From contig NZ_BSNG01000002.1 in NCBI RefSeq assembly GCF_030159855.1, positions 1-45,933 of the forward strand: a stretch of DNA of 45,933 bases, in the 5' to 3' direction. Below, piece by piece: positions 32,282-40,176 of the stretch. Numbering within the stretch: the first letter of the stretch is position 1; each line of letters opens with the position of its first letter. The notes under the pieces are model-generated. The model saw nothing but the letters and a program-made list of their open reading frames with translations, ran no database searches and was not told where the DNA came from. The translations under genes and the position numbers were made by a program. Source of the DNA: Devosia yakushimensis. GTDB taxonomy: Bacteria; Pseudomonadota; Alphaproteobacteria; Rhizobiales; Devosiaceae.

Positions 32282-33322
32282 ATGGGTTATCGCGTCGCTG
32301 TCGTCGGTGCCACGGGCAATGTGGGCCGGGAAGTTCTCAATATTCTGGCCGAACGCAAGTTCCCCGCCGATGAGGTTATCGCGCTGGCGTCCTCGCGCTC
32401 GATCGGGCGGGAAATTTCCTATGGCGACAAGATTCTGAAGGCCAAGAATCTCGAGGATTTCGACTTTACCGGCGTCGACTTCGCCATCATGTCGGCAGGC
32501 GGCTCGATCTCCAAGGACTGGGCGCAGCGCATCGCCGCAAAGGGCGCCATCGTGATCGATAATTCGAGCTATTGGCGCTACCATTCCGATGTGCCGCTGG
32601 TGGTGCCGGAAGTGAACGCCCATGTGCTGGACGCCTTCATGGCCAATCCCAACCGCACCAATATCATCGCCAATCCCAATTGCTCGACGGCCCAGCTGGT
32701 GGTGGCGCTCAAGCCCCTGCACGACTTCGCCAAGATCAAGCGCATCGTGGTGGCGACCTACCAGTCGGTGTCGGGTGCCGGCAAGGAAGGCGTCGACGAG
32801 CTGTGGAACCAGACCAAGGGCATTTTCGTCAACGATAGCGCCACGCCCGGCAAGTTCCCCAAGCAGATCGCCTTCAACGTCATTCCCCATATCGATGTGT
32901 TCATGGAAGACGGCTACACCAAGGAAGAGTGGAAGGTGCTGGCCGAAACCAAGAAGATCCTCGATCCCAAGATCAAGGTGACCTGCACCGCCGTGCGTGT
33001 GCCGGTATTTGTCGGGCATTCCGAAGCGGTCAATATCGAATTCGAGAACCCCATCTCGGCCGATGAGGCGCGCGACCTGCTGCGCGAAGCGCCCGGTATT
33101 GCCGTGCTCGACAAGCGCGAGCCGGGTGGTTACGCGACCCCGGTCGAGGCGGTGGGTGAATATGATACCTATGTCAGCCGCATCCGCGAAGACACGACCG
33201 TCGAAAACGGGCTCAATATCTGGGTGGTCTCGGACAATCTGCGCAAGGGCGCGGCGCTCAACACGATCCAGATCGCCGAAACGCTGATCGAGCGGGGCCT
33301 CTTGGCCAAGAAGGCGGCTTAA
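32282..33322 (+). CDS. asd: Aspartate-semialdehyde dehydrogenase
   Basis: 346 aa. Asd reduces beta-aspartyl phosphate, the branch point to Lys/diaminopimelate, Thr and Met. Landmarks are VAVVGATGNVGREVLNIL (NADP loop), LASSRSIGREI, DNSSYWRYHSDVPLVVPEVN, and the active-site Cys in NPNCSTAQLVVALKPLHD. SGAGKEGVDEL, FNVIPHIDVFMEDGYTKEEWK and RVPVFVGHSEAV are also present. Length fits the USG1/Asd group of Gram-negatives. It is preceded by a long leader with a possible Thr/Met/Lys-rich peptide. dapF, further along the pathway, is also in the window. Confidence 0.97.
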   Translation: MGYRVAVVGATGNVGREVLNILAERKFPADEVIALASSRSIGREISYGDKILKAKNLEDFDFTGVDFAIMSAGGSISKDWAQRIAAKGAIVIDNSSYWRYHSDVPLVVPEVNAHVLDAFMANPNRTNIIANPNCSTAQLVVALKPLHDFAKIKRIVVATYQSVSGAGKEGVDELWNQTKGIFVNDSATPGKFPKQIAFNVIPHIDVFMEDGYTKEEWKVLAETKKILDPKIKVTCTAVRVPVFVGHSEAVNIEFENPISADEARDLLREAPGIAVLDKREPGGYATPVEAVGEYDTYVSRIREDTTVENGLNIWVVSDNLRKGAALNTIQIAETLIERGLLAKKAA

Positions 33323-33327
33323 TTCTT

Positions 33328-33354
33328 TTGGCCCCGGCTTCACGCCGGGGCCAA
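33328..33354 (+). terminator. GC-rich stem-loop after asd
   Basis: TTGGCCCCGGC and GCCGGGGCCAA pair perfectly around TTCAC, right after the asd stop. There is no T-run behind it, so it may protect or Rho-terminate the transcript rather than act as an intrinsic terminator. Confidence 0.55.
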
Positions 33355-33390
33355 TCCTATCTTCCCATCCCGGTAGCGGATGGCCTTCAG

Positions 33391-33420
33391 CATGCATTCC
33401 GGCCTGCGCCGGAATGACCC
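33391..33420. repeat. Family A repeat, single arm
   Basis: A GCATTCCGGCCTGCGCCGGAATGACCC arm between asd and the first EamA gene, without an inverted partner nearby. It marks one end of a decayed or half-size copy of the family. Confidence 0.7.
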
Positions 33421-33450
33421 GGCGTGAAGGAAACATCCAGGCTTTCAAAA

Positions 33451-34335
33451 ATGTCCCCGCGTGACCTGCTGCTGGCTCTTGGCGTCGTCGTGATCTGGGG
33501 GCTCAATTTCGTCGCCATCAAATGGGGCGTCGATGAAGTGCCGCCCTTCATGCTGACGGCCCTGCGCTATCTGGGTTGCGCGCTGCCGGCGGTGTTCTTC
33601 ATCCGCCGGCCAAAGGTCAGCTGGCGGCTTCTCATCCTTTACGGTTTCACCGTGGGGGTGCTGCAATTCAGCTTTCTCTTCACCGCCATGCGGTTGGGCA
33701 TGCCGGCGGGGCTGGCGAGCCTGGTCATGCAGATGCAGGTGTTTTTCACCATGGCTTTGGCCGTGCTGTTTCTGGGCGAGCGGCCGGGCCTGTTCCAGCT
33801 TGGCGGCGCGCTGGTGGCGCTGGCTGGGCTCGCAACCATCGGGGCCGAGCATCTGGGCGGGGCGGTTCTGGTGCCGCTGGTCATGACGCTGATCGCGGCT
33901 GCATTCTGGGCCTTGTCCAATATCGTCACCAAGCGGGCCGGGCAGGTGGATATGCTGGGCTTTGTGGTCTGGGGGAGTCTCGTGCCGCCGATACCCATGC
34001 TCATTCTGTCGCTGATCTTCGAGGGGCCGGGCGCTTATGGCGCGCTTTTGGCGATGACGCCGCGCGGCATCGGCTCGGTGCTGTTCATCGCCTATGGCTC
34101 GACCCTGTTCGGCTATGGGCTCTGGGCGGTGCTGCTGGGGCGTTATCCCGCCAGCGTCGTCGCGCCCTTCTCGCTGCTGGTGCCGGTGGTGGGCTTTGCC
34201 GCGGCCATGGTCATTCTGGGGGAAGCGGTGACCCTGCCCGAAGTGCTGGGGAGCCTGCTGATCTTTGCAGGCCTGGTGCTCAATGTGCTGGGGCCGCGGG
34301 CGCTGGCGCGGCTGCGGCCGGCCGGGAGCGTCTGA
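33451..34335 (+). CDS. EamA family transporter (DMT superfamily), first of two
   Basis: 294 aa with about ten membrane helices and two EamA repeats. The repeat starts are ALGVVVIWGLNFVAIKWGVDEVPPF and, in the second half, LIAAAFWALSNIVTKRAG. FLGERPGLFQLGGALVALAG and VILGEAVTLPEVLGSLLIFAG are the paired exit motifs. DMT carriers export amino acids or drugs; the substrate is unknown. The ATG at 33451 is preferred over a GTG at 33424 because the membrane segment starts right after it. The stop overlaps the next gene's ATG (TGATG). Confidence 0.93.
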   Translation: MSPRDLLLALGVVVIWGLNFVAIKWGVDEVPPFMLTALRYLGCALPAVFFIRRPKVSWRLLILYGFTVGVLQFSFLFTAMRLGMPAGLASLVMQMQVFFTMALAVLFLGERPGLFQLGGALVALAGLATIGAEHLGGAVLVPLVMTLIAAAFWALSNIVTKRAGQVDMLGFVVWGSLVPPIPMLILSLIFEGPGAYGALLAMTPRGIGSVLFIAYGSTLFGYGLWAVLLGRYPASVVAPFSLLVPVVGFAAAMVILGEAVTLPEVLGSLLIFAGLVLNVLGPRALARLRPAGSV

Positions 34336-35216
34336 TGCCGCTTCGCCATATCGGGCTGGCCCTGCTGGTCGTGATCATCTGGGGCTTCAATTTCGTCGTC
34401 ATCAAGCTCAGCGTCGATGCCCTGCCGCCCTTGCTGGCCGCAGCGCTGCGGTTTTTCTTCGCGGCGTTTCCGCTGGTCTTCTTCGTCAAGCCGCCCCGCA
34501 CGCATTGGGCGCTGGTTGTCGGTTTCGGGCTCAGCTTCGGCTTTGCGCTCTATGCCTTTCTCAATCTCGCCATTGCCTGGGGCATGTCGGCGGGGCTGAG
34601 TTCGCTGGTCTTGCAGGTGCAGGCCTTTTTCACCATGGGGCTGGCTTTCCTGCTGCTGGGGGAGCGGCCGAGCCGCTTCCAGGTCGCGGGTGCCGCGGTC
34701 GCCTTTGGCGGCATAGCCGTCATCGCCACCGAGCGGCTGGGGGCCACTTCGCTGCTGCCGCTGGGCATGGTGCTGATGGCGGCCCTGGCCTGGGGGCTGG
34801 CCAATGTGCTGACCAAGAAGGCCGGCAAGATCAATGCGCTCTCGTTTACGGTCTGGGGGGCGCTGGCCGCGCCGCTGCCGCTGCTGGCCCTGTCGCTGCT
34901 GGTGGAAGGGCCGCAGGAGGTGATGACGGCGCTGCGTGAATTCAGCTGGCGGGATGCGGGGTTGATCGCATTCCTGGCCTATCCGGCGACCTTGCTGGGC
35001 GGGGCGATCTGGAGCTGGCTGCTGGCCCGCCACAAGGCAACGATCGTTGCGCCCTTTACCCTGCTGGTGCCGATCACCGGCATGCTGTCGGGTTATCTGG
35101 TGCTGGGTGAGGTCATCACCCCGATCGAGATTGCCGGGGCCGGGCTGGTGATTGCGGGGCTGATCATAACGCTGCTGCGCGGCCGTTCGGGCGATGTGGC
35201 GGTACGGCTGGATTAG
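34335..35216 (+). CDS. EamA family transporter, second of two
   Basis: 293 aa, a paralogue of the gene upstream with the same ten-helix, two-repeat layout. Repeat starts are ALLVVIIWGFNFVVIKLSVDALPPLL and LMAALAWGLANVLTKKAG; paired motifs are LLLGERPSRFQVAGAAVAFGG and LVLGEVITPIEIAGAGLVIAG. The translation start overlaps the previous stop, so the two are made together and could form a heteromeric carrier or two carriers of related substrates. The substrate cannot be told from sequence. Confidence 0.93.
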   Translation: MPLRHIGLALLVVIIWGFNFVVIKLSVDALPPLLAAALRFFFAAFPLVFFVKPPRTHWALVVGFGLSFGFALYAFLNLAIAWGMSAGLSSLVLQVQAFFTMGLAFLLLGERPSRFQVAGAAVAFGGIAVIATERLGATSLLPLGMVLMAALAWGLANVLTKKAGKINALSFTVWGALAAPLPLLALSLLVEGPQEVMTALREFSWRDAGLIAFLAYPATLLGGAIWSWLLARHKATIVAPFTLLVPITGMLSGYLVLGEVITPIEIAGAGLVIAGLIITLLRGRSGDVAVRLD

Positions 35217-35263
35217 GCCGCAGGTTTGCGCTCAATTTGGGGGCTCTCGAGCTGCCGCGAACG

Positions 35264-35288
35264 AAAAAGGCCGCCCCGGAGGGCGGCC
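35264..35288 (-). terminator. Intrinsic terminator after the EF-hand genes (minus strand)
   Basis: On the minus strand GGCCGCCC-TCCG-GGGCGGCC followed by TTTTT. It is correctly placed downstream of the EF-hand gene that reads into it and could also end the EamA transcript on the other strand. Confidence 0.85.
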
Positions 35289-35294
35289 GATAGA

Positions 35295-35324
35295 GCGTTT
35301 CCGACGTTTGCCGTTCGGAAACGC
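35295..35324. repeat. Perfect 10-bp inverted repeat between the EF-hand gene and its terminator
   Basis: GCGTTTCCGA and TCGGAAACGC flank a 10-nt centre that contains CGTTTGCCG. On the minus strand it precedes the terminator and could fold in the 3' UTR. It has no recognised family. Confidence 0.6.
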
Positions 35325-35342
35325 GCAAACGAGAAGCCGGGA

Positions 35343-35657
35343 TTACTGTACCAGCGAATCGGGTGTTTCTGCCGGAGCGGCGGGCGCTGCGGGGGCGGCA
35401 GGGGCTGCTGCGGGATCGGCCGGAACGGCTGCCGGCTGCAGGCCGGTCAGTTCGTTGGCCGAGATGCCGCCGCTGGCATCGATATCGGCGCTGGTGAATT
35501 CGGCTTCGGTCAGGTCGGGCCAGACCACCTGCAATTCGGTGAGCGAGAGCTCGCCATTGGCGTCGGTATCGACGTCGGTGAAATTGGTGGGGGTCTGGGC
35601 CAAAACGGCGCTGGCGGAAAGACCGAGAATGGCAAAGCCAAGAACAATCTTGCGCAT
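35343..35657 (-). CDS. Secreted EF-hand protein (first of two)
   Basis: 104 aa. A signal peptide (MRKIVLGFAILGLSASAVLA-Q) is followed by two EF-hand-like loops: DTDANGELSLTE and DIDASGGISANE. These have Asp at positions 1, 3 and 5 or close variants and Glu at 12, the calcium-binding pattern. A Pro/Ala-rich tail of ~30 residues ends the protein. A clear ribosome-binding site (AGGAG) is 6 nt upstream. It has a paralogue directly upstream; together they are candidates for a small periplasmic calcium-binding pair. Function is not known. Confidence 0.9.
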   Translation of the reverse strand: MRKIVLGFAILGLSASAVLAQTPTNFTDVDTDANGELSLTELQVVWPDLTEAEFTSADIDASGGISANELTGLQPAAVPADPAAAPAAPAAPAAPAETPDSLVQ

Positions 35658-35750
35658 GGAATCATCTCCTAGATGGGGTGCCCGGTCTGCGGGCGGGGGC
35701 AAGAAGCAGGGGAAACCACGCCGGGGCCGGAGTGGTTCCCCCTCCAAATA

Positions 35751-36011
35751 TTACATTGCCGGGGTGGGAACCGGAGCCGGAGCGGTCGCCGCGGCAAATT
35801 CTTCGGCGCTCAGCTCGCCATTGGCGTCGGTGTCGGCAGCCGCGAAAGCCTCGGCGGTCACGCCCGGCATGGCCACCTGCAATTCGGTCAGCGAAATGCC
35901 GCCGCTGGCATCGGTGTCCAGGGTCGCGAAATCGGGGGCGACGGCATCTTGGGCGAAAGCCGCGCCGGAAAGGCCGAGAACGACGAGAGTGGACAGGATG
36001 ATCTTCTTCAT
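35751..36011 (-). CDS. Secreted EF-hand protein (second of two)
   Basis: 86 aa. A signal peptide (MKKIILSTLVVLGLSGAAFA-Q) and two EF-hand loops: DTDASGGISLTE and DTDANGELSAEE. The two loops of this protein and its neighbour carry the same two sequence types in the opposite order, so the pair looks like a duplication with loop shuffling. It ends in a short Pro/Thr-rich tail. The ATG has GGAGCTCAACCCCC before it, a somewhat long spacing. The paralogue follows about 90 bp downstream on the same strand. Confidence 0.9.
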   Translation of the reverse strand: MKKIILSTLVVLGLSGAAFAQDAVAPDFATLDTDASGGISLTELQVAMPGVTAEAFAAADTDANGELSAEEFAAATAPAPVPTPAM

Positions 36012-36181
36012 GGGGGTTGAGCTCCATGTTGGGGAGGAAGCGGCAAGGGGTTAGCCCGTTGCCGACAGACCGCACTCCGCGCGGCCCGTGCAATAAATAG
36101 TGATCGGCCAATGTGTTCTGTGCTGGCCGTAAAATCGGCGCTGAGCGGGAAATAATCAGGCAAATTGTGGGCAATATCACG

Positions 36182-36198
36182 CATGACTAATAGTCATG
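36182..36198. promoter_or_regulatory. Perfect 17-bp palindrome (candidate operator)
   Basis: CATGACTA and TAGTCATG are perfect complements around a single A, with AT-rich flanks. It lies about 170 bp upstream of the second EF-hand gene's start. It could be the site of a dimeric regulator. No known consensus was recognised. Confidence 0.45.
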
Positions 36199-36339
36199 TA
36201 TTGCGCAACTATTGTTGTGCTGCTTTTGCCTAGTGCAAGTTTATTTGTGCGGTTTGAGTCTGATTTGATGATTATCTTTCTACAGCCGCATAAAAGTACC
36301 GCCTGCCGCGAAAGTCACGTCATCACGCGGACGTGAAAA

Positions 36340-36363
36340 AGCCGCGGCAAACTCTTGCCGCTT
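36340..36363 (-). terminator. Intrinsic terminator after carbonic anhydrase
   Basis: On the minus strand GCGGCAA-GAGT-TTGCCGC is followed by GGCTTTTT. It lies about 30 nt past the carbonic anhydrase stop codon and has the expected stem and T-run. Confidence 0.75.
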
Positions 36364-36393
36364 CTGTCATGGCCAAGTGCAACGGCGAAAAGA

Positions 36394-37032
36394 TCAGAAA
36401 TCGGGTCGGATAAAGTCGCCGCTGGAATCCATCACCCAGAGCTCGCCGGTCGAAATATCGAACCAGGCGCCGTGCACCGCCAGCTTTCCTTCCGCTTCGA
36501 GGGCGGCCACATAGGGGAAGGTGCGCAGGTTGCGGATCGAATTGCGAATCGAGATGCGCTCCAGCGCGGTCTGGCGTTCGCCTGCTGTCATCAGATCGTT
36601 CTGCACGAGCTGATCGGGCAGTTCGCCCAGCATGTTCATCCACTTGCCGATGAAGTCGCCGGCATCGAGCGGCTTCAGGCCGGGGTTGAGCGCGGCCTTG
36701 ATGCCGCCGCAGCGGCCATGGCCCATGATCACGATATTGGCGATACCAAGCGCCTTGACGGCAAATTCGATGCCGGCCGAGGTGCCGTGCTGGCCACCAT
36801 CAGGCTGATAGGTGGGCACCAGATTGGCCACGTTGCGGAGCACGAAGAGCTCGCCGGGGCCGGCGTCGAAGATCATTTCGGGAGCGGCGCGACTATCGCA
36901 GCAGGCGATAATCATGGTCGTGGGGGTCTGGCCCTCTTCGGCCAGATCGCGGATCCGGTCCTTTTCGCGGGCATAGCGGCCGGCCATGAAATTGGCGTGG
37001 CCCTTGAGCAGATGATCTGGAAAGCTGTGCAT
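36394..37032 (-). CDS. Beta-class carbonic anhydrase
   Basis: 212 aa. It hydrates CO2 with a Zn site of Cys44, His105 and Cys108 and a catalytic Asp46/Arg48 dyad, all visible in ACCDSRAAPE and MGHGRCGG. VLRNVANLVP and HGTSAGIEFAV are also typical of the family. The ATG at 37032 is preferred to a longer in-frame reading because the extension lacks similarity and overlaps the divergent gene's upstream region. It is divergent from the DUF1737 gene across ~70 bp. No HCO3 transporter is adjacent. Confidence 0.96.
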   Translation of the reverse strand: MHSFPDHLLKGHANFMAGRYAREKDRIRDLAEEGQTPTTMIIACCDSRAAPEMIFDAGPGELFVLRNVANLVPTYQPDGGQHGTSAGIEFAVKALGIANIVIMGHGRCGGIKAALNPGLKPLDAGDFIGKWMNMLGELPDQLVQNDLMTAGERQTALERISIRNSIRNLRTFPYVAALEAEGKLAVHGAWFDISTGELWVMDSSGDFIRPDF

Positions 37033-37105
37033 GGCTTCTCGATTAGCTCTGTGGCAGAAGAAGATCAACCTTGGGCGCATGGGGCGCCCGCATACCGGGG
37101 TTGCA

Positions 37106-37312
37106 ATGCTGATCTACCGCTTTTTATCCGGGGAAGACGACTCCTCGTTTTGCCACAAGGTCACCAAGGCGCTGAGCGAGGGCTGGCAATTGCACGGCTC
37201 GCCCACCTATGCCTATGACGCCGTCGCCAAAAAGATGAAAGCCGGGCAGGCCGTGACCCGCGTGGCTAGGGACCAGCCCTATGACCCGGACAAGAAGCTG
37301 ACCGATTTCTGA
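37106..37312 (+). CDS. DUF1737 family protein
   Basis: 68 aa. The domain pattern is clear: MLIYRFLSGEDDSSFCHKVTKALSEGWQLHGSPTYAYD. DUF1737 proteins are small, cytosolic and of unknown function. The ATG at 37106 gives the normal N-terminus; upstream sequence in the same frame reads through the carbonic anhydrase promoter. No neighbour is shared apart from the divergent carbonic anhydrase. Confidence 0.88.
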   Translation: MLIYRFLSGEDDSSFCHKVTKALSEGWQLHGSPTYAYDAVAKKMKAGQAVTRVARDQPYDPDKKLTDF

Positions 37313-37363
37313 GGGGTTTTGCGGGGGTGTCTCCGTGGGGTTCTCGCAGTCCTACCACCCACA

Positions 37364-37463
37364 GTGTCATTCCGGCGAAGGCCGGAATCCATTCTGTGTC
37401 CTCTCCGCATATCGGATGTTGGGATAGCCTTCAGCATGGATCCCGGCCTGCGCCGGGATGACG
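37364..37463. repeat. Family A twin-palindrome repeat (copy 5)
   Basis: Arms GTCATTCCGGCGAAGGCCGG and CCCGGCCTGCGCCGGGATGAC in inverted orientation, with a longer (~40 nt) centre than the other copies. It lies between the convergent DUF1737 and NUDIX genes. Confidence 0.88.
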
Positions 37464-37508
37464 TCGTGGAAGGGATGATTTTCCGAACAGCCCCCAATCC
37501 CAAAAAAC

Positions 37509-38117
37509 CTAAACCCCGCGCAGTTTCCTCAGCGCCAGGGCCTGCAGCATCATGATCGTCTTGGCATCGACGATCTCGCCGCTGCCGATCATGGCCAGCG
37601 CATCGTCAAAGCCGATTTCGAAGACTTCGATATCCTCGCCTTCCGCCTCCAGCCCGCCGCCGGCATGCAGCGGGGCGCCGGGCAGGTAGCGGGCGAGGAA
37701 ACAGGCGCATTTTTCGGTCACCGAGCCCGGGCTCATATAGGCGTCGAACAGGAATTGCAGCTCCAGCGGTTCGTAGCCGGTCTCCTCGATCGCCTCGCGT
37801 TGGGCCGCTATTTCGATGTCCTCGCCATCGAGCAGTCCCGCCGGTACTTCCACCAGCCAGGCCGGATCGCCATTGAGAAAGGGCGGCAGGCGGAACTGGC
37901 GGGTCAGAACCACCGTATCGGGTCCGGGCGCGTAGAGCAGCACGGCGGCGGCGCTGCCATGGTCATAGACTTCGCGGGTCACGGTCTGCTCGCCACCATC
38001 GCGCCGCGCATGGGTAACCCGGTAATTGTCGAACCGCCCCCAATTGCGGGCCAGGATTGTGGTTTCCTCGATGCGCACGGGCTGGGGCGTGGTGGGCTTG
38101 GGGCTGGCGACGGGCAT
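37509..38117 (-). CDS. NUDIX hydrolase (NudK/ADP-sugar pyrophosphatase-like)
   Basis: 202 aa. The NUDIX box is GLLDGEDIEIAAQREAIEETGYEP, which contains the REAIEETG core that binds Mg2+. Before it, VVLTRQFRLPPFLNGDPAWLVEVPAG is the pattern of the ADP-ribose/GDP-mannose pyrophosphatase group, and the Pro-Gly-Ser segment YMSPGSVTEKCACFLARYL after it supports NudK-type substrates. The exact substrate is not predictable. A short basic/Pro N-terminus precedes the domain. It is a monocistronic gene as far as the spacing shows. Confidence 0.9.
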   Translation of the reverse strand: MPVASPKPTTPQPVRIEETTILARNWGRFDNYRVTHARRDGGEQTVTREVYDHGSAAAVLLYAPGPDTVVLTRQFRLPPFLNGDPAWLVEVPAGLLDGEDIEIAAQREAIEETGYEPLELQFLFDAYMSPGSVTEKCACFLARYLPGAPLHAGGGLEAEGEDIEVFEIGFDDALAMIGSGEIVDAKTIMMLQALALRKLRGV

Positions 38118-38518
38118 GAAGAAAACCTCGGGAATGGTCGGCGGAGGGTAAGGTGTAAGGCGCCGGGCCGCTAGGGGCGGTGGAGCATGGCGGCTGTGAG
38201 GTGGGGTCTTAGATCGAGCACGTGGCGGATTTGAGCCGGATGGGGAGGCCCACGCTTACCTCTCACCCACTGAAATGACATCGTCAGGGGAACAGGGCCC
38301 GATCCCACCCCACCACAATCGCTCCCTCGGGCTTGACCCGAGGGCCATTCGCCGCTTGTGCCGAACTAAGAGAGGCCCTCGGGTCAAGCCCGAGGGAAGC
38401 GGTGGTGGGTGCGGGGAGCGCGGCAAAATACTCACCCGCCCACCGGGATGACCTCGTGGAGGGAATGGTCCCCAAATCCCACCCCGCCACAATCGCCTCC
38501 CTCGGCCATACGGTTCCG
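38118..38518. other. Intergenic region of 400 bp holding a family B repeat
   Basis: The centre is a family B twin palindrome; the rest contains no ORF above 40 codons with coding character. No promoter motif was recognised. Confidence 0.6.
38322..38398. repeat. Family B twin-palindrome repeat (copy 1)
   Basis: CTCGGGCTTGACCCGAGGG and CCCTCGGGTCAAGCCCGAG in inverted orientation, ~28 nt apart. Each arm is a near-palindrome of the type CCCTCGGG...CCCGAGGG. Confidence 0.88.
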
Positions 38519-39211
38519 CTATTCGTAGCGATCGTGGCGGCGCAGCCAGTCCATTCCCTCGGCTTCGTTACGGCCTTTGGGCATGAGGTCGAGCATGGCG
38601 TAAGTGCCCATCATCACCTCGACGCCCCTCCCGAAGGTGGAATAGGTGCGAAAGACATCGCCGGCCTCATCCTTGTAAAAGGCCGTCAGGCCGGGCCATT
38701 CCTCGCCGGTCTCCTGCCATTCGCCGAAATTGTAGTCGATATGCCCGGTGGCGATTTCCTCGGGCGTGAAGCTGACCCGGAAATCGTAGTTGAAGCTATT
38801 GCCATTGGAGGACACCCAGCGGAACTGCCAGCCCATGCGGCGGCGATAGCGCTCGATCTCGGCAAGCGGCGCGCGCGAAACGGCGATCATCGTGACGTCG
38901 TGATGGGCCAGATGCAGGTTCATGCCGTCGGTGTGATCGGCCATGAAGGAACAGCTCGGGCAGCCCTGCTCCCAGCCCGGCGCCAGCATGAAATGCTGCA
39001 CCAGAAGTTGCGAGCGGCCCTCGAAGAGATCGGCCAGTGAACGCGGCCCCTCCAGCGTGTCGAACACATAGTGTTTGTCCATGCGCGTCCAGGGCAAGGC
39101 GAGCCGCTGCTGGGCGATCTGGTCGCGATGATGGGTCAGTTCCTTCTCGGCTTGCAGCAGATCCCGGCGGGCGGAAAGCCAATCCTCGTGTGAAACAATG
39201 GTGTGTTGCAT
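38519..39211 (-). CDS. DUF899 family (thioredoxin-like) protein
   Basis: 230 aa. The DUF899 pattern is SARRDLLQAEKELTHHRDQ, QRLALPWTRMDKHYVFDT, the CxxC-like APGWEQGCPSCSFMADH, and FKEETLF..TYSTFGRG/VMMGTYAMLDLMPKGRNE near the end. The CPSC motif suggests a thioredoxin-like redox site, although DUF899 proteins have no fixed role. The ATG at 39211 begins 2 nt after the stop of the small membrane gene. The two form a coupled pair. Confidence 0.9.
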   Translation of the reverse strand: MQHTIVSHEDWLSARRDLLQAEKELTHHRDQIAQQRLALPWTRMDKHYVFDTLEGPRSLADLFEGRSQLLVQHFMLAPGWEQGCPSCSFMADHTDGMNLHLAHHDVTMIAVSRAPLAEIERYRRRMGWQFRWVSSNGNSFNYDFRVSFTPEEIATGHIDYNFGEWQETGEEWPGLTAFYKDEAGDVFRTYSTFGRGVEVMMGTYAMLDLMPKGRNEAEGMDWLRRHDRYE

Positions 39212-39213
39212 TT

Positions 39214-39507
39214 TCAGTCTCCTTCGGTTTGGGGGATGGGCGTGCCGCCCCGTTGCCAAATGGCGGACAGCAGCTTGAGCCACGGCGAGAGATGAAAGAG
39301 GCTCATCAACAGGTACATCAGTGCCATGTCGTTGATGGGCGCCATTGCGGAGATGGACGAGCAGATTGTCATGCCCGAGGGGCTGGTGGCGGAAATGCCG
39401 GCCATCACGGCCAGGATAGGGGTGGCGGCCAGCCCGAGCAGGCGGGCCGGATCGACTATCGGCCCGGGCTGCGAGCCCATTTCGCCTGTTGTGGCAAACG
39501 TCCTCAT
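39214..39507 (-). CDS. Small two-TM membrane protein partner of the DUF899 gene
   Basis: 97 aa with two hydrophobic segments, LLGLAATPILAVMAGISA and MALMYLLMSLFHLSPWLKLL. The N-terminus MRTFATTGEMGSQPG is hydrophilic. No named family is recognised. The ribosome-binding site AAAGGG is well placed, and the stop is 2 nt before the DUF899 start, so the two are co-translated. This pairing may be functional, but the role is unknown. Confidence 0.7.
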   Translation of the reverse strand: MRTFATTGEMGSQPGPIVDPARLLGLAATPILAVMAGISATSPSGMTICSSISAMAPINDMALMYLLMSLFHLSPWLKLLSAIWQRGGTPIPQTEGD

Positions 39508-39734
39508 GTTTTGGCCCTTTCATCGCACTCGCCGTTTCCGGCTTTTGTGATGACAGCAGGCTATGCCGGGCGGCGGGCTGGGTGGGAGTTACAATCGTGA
39601 CGGGATTTGTGCGGTAGTGCCGGGTGCCACCAACATGCAGTTTTTCTGATGGCTCGGAGCCCCATCCAGTCCCTTCCCTTGAGCGGAAGTTTATTTTGGG
39701 ACGCCATGGTGATGAAGGGACCTGTGATCCCAAC

Positions 39735-39837
39735 ACCTCACCGCCGCCTCCCTCGGGCTCGACCCGAGGGCCTTTCTCAACCCGGCACAAGTGGCGAGTG
39801 GCCCTCGGGTCAAGCCCGAGGGAAGCGCGGTGAGGAG
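39735..39837. repeat. Family B twin-palindrome repeat (copy 2)
   Basis: CTCGGGCTCGACCCGAGGG and CCCTCGGGTCAAGCCCGAG in inverted orientation. The outer flanks CCTCACCGC and GCGGTGAGG also pair, so this copy has a longer stem than the others. Confidence 0.88.
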
Positions 39838-39893
39838 GAGAGGGAGCAGCAGGACGTGGAGCAACAGAAGCCGGAGCCCGAAGTCACCCGCAA

Positions 39894-39977
39894 CGTCATT
39901 CCCGCGCAGGCGGGAATCCACTCTTCAAAACACCGCAACGCAAAAAGAGAATGGATTCCCGCCTGCGCGGGAATGAC
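39894..39977. repeat. Family A twin-palindrome repeat (copy 6)
   Basis: Arms GTCATTCCCGCGCAGGCGGG and CCCGCCTGCGCGGGAATGAC, ~30 nt apart, extended by ATCCA/TGGAT. It lies upstream of the sdh promoter. Confidence 0.9.
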
Positions 39978-40148
39978 GCCGTGCATGAGGGAGCATCACT
40001 CCCTCCCATGCACCGGCGCGGTACCTCGGGAGGGAAACGAAAGTACCCTCCGCCATCAGACCAGGGCAAAATCGCTGCGCCCTCCGAACAGGCTGTGCGA
40101 CATACGAACAAAGTGCGCAATGCGCCAAAAGTTGGGGTGTGGGGGGCT

Positions 40149-40176
40149 TTGAATTGTCATGCGGGGAGGCTAGAAG
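40149..40176 (+). promoter_or_regulatory. Candidate sigma-70 promoter of the sdh operon
   Basis: TTGAAT (40149-40154) and TAGAAG (40171-40176) are 16 bp apart, about 62 nt before the sdhC ATG. Matches are moderate. No regulator site is recognised. Confidence 0.4.

Larger units (their letters stand above)
36012..36393. other. AT-richer intergenic region of 380 bp between EF-hand and carbonic anhydrase genes
   Basis: The least GC-rich stretch in the window. It contains a perfect palindrome CATGACTA-A-TAGTCATG (36182-36198), a TCACGT...ACGTGA inverted repeat (36315-36336), and the carbonic anhydrase terminator. It probably holds the promoter of the EF-hand genes on the minus strand. No ORF above 30 codons looks coding. 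Confidence 0.6.

Noticed and set aside
38256..38492. Short frames across the family B repeat region, for example 78 codons on the minus strand
   Set aside because: They translate the palindromic repeats (similar GLTRGP/GLDPRA strings reappear in every copy); no ribosome-binding site or conserved sequence.
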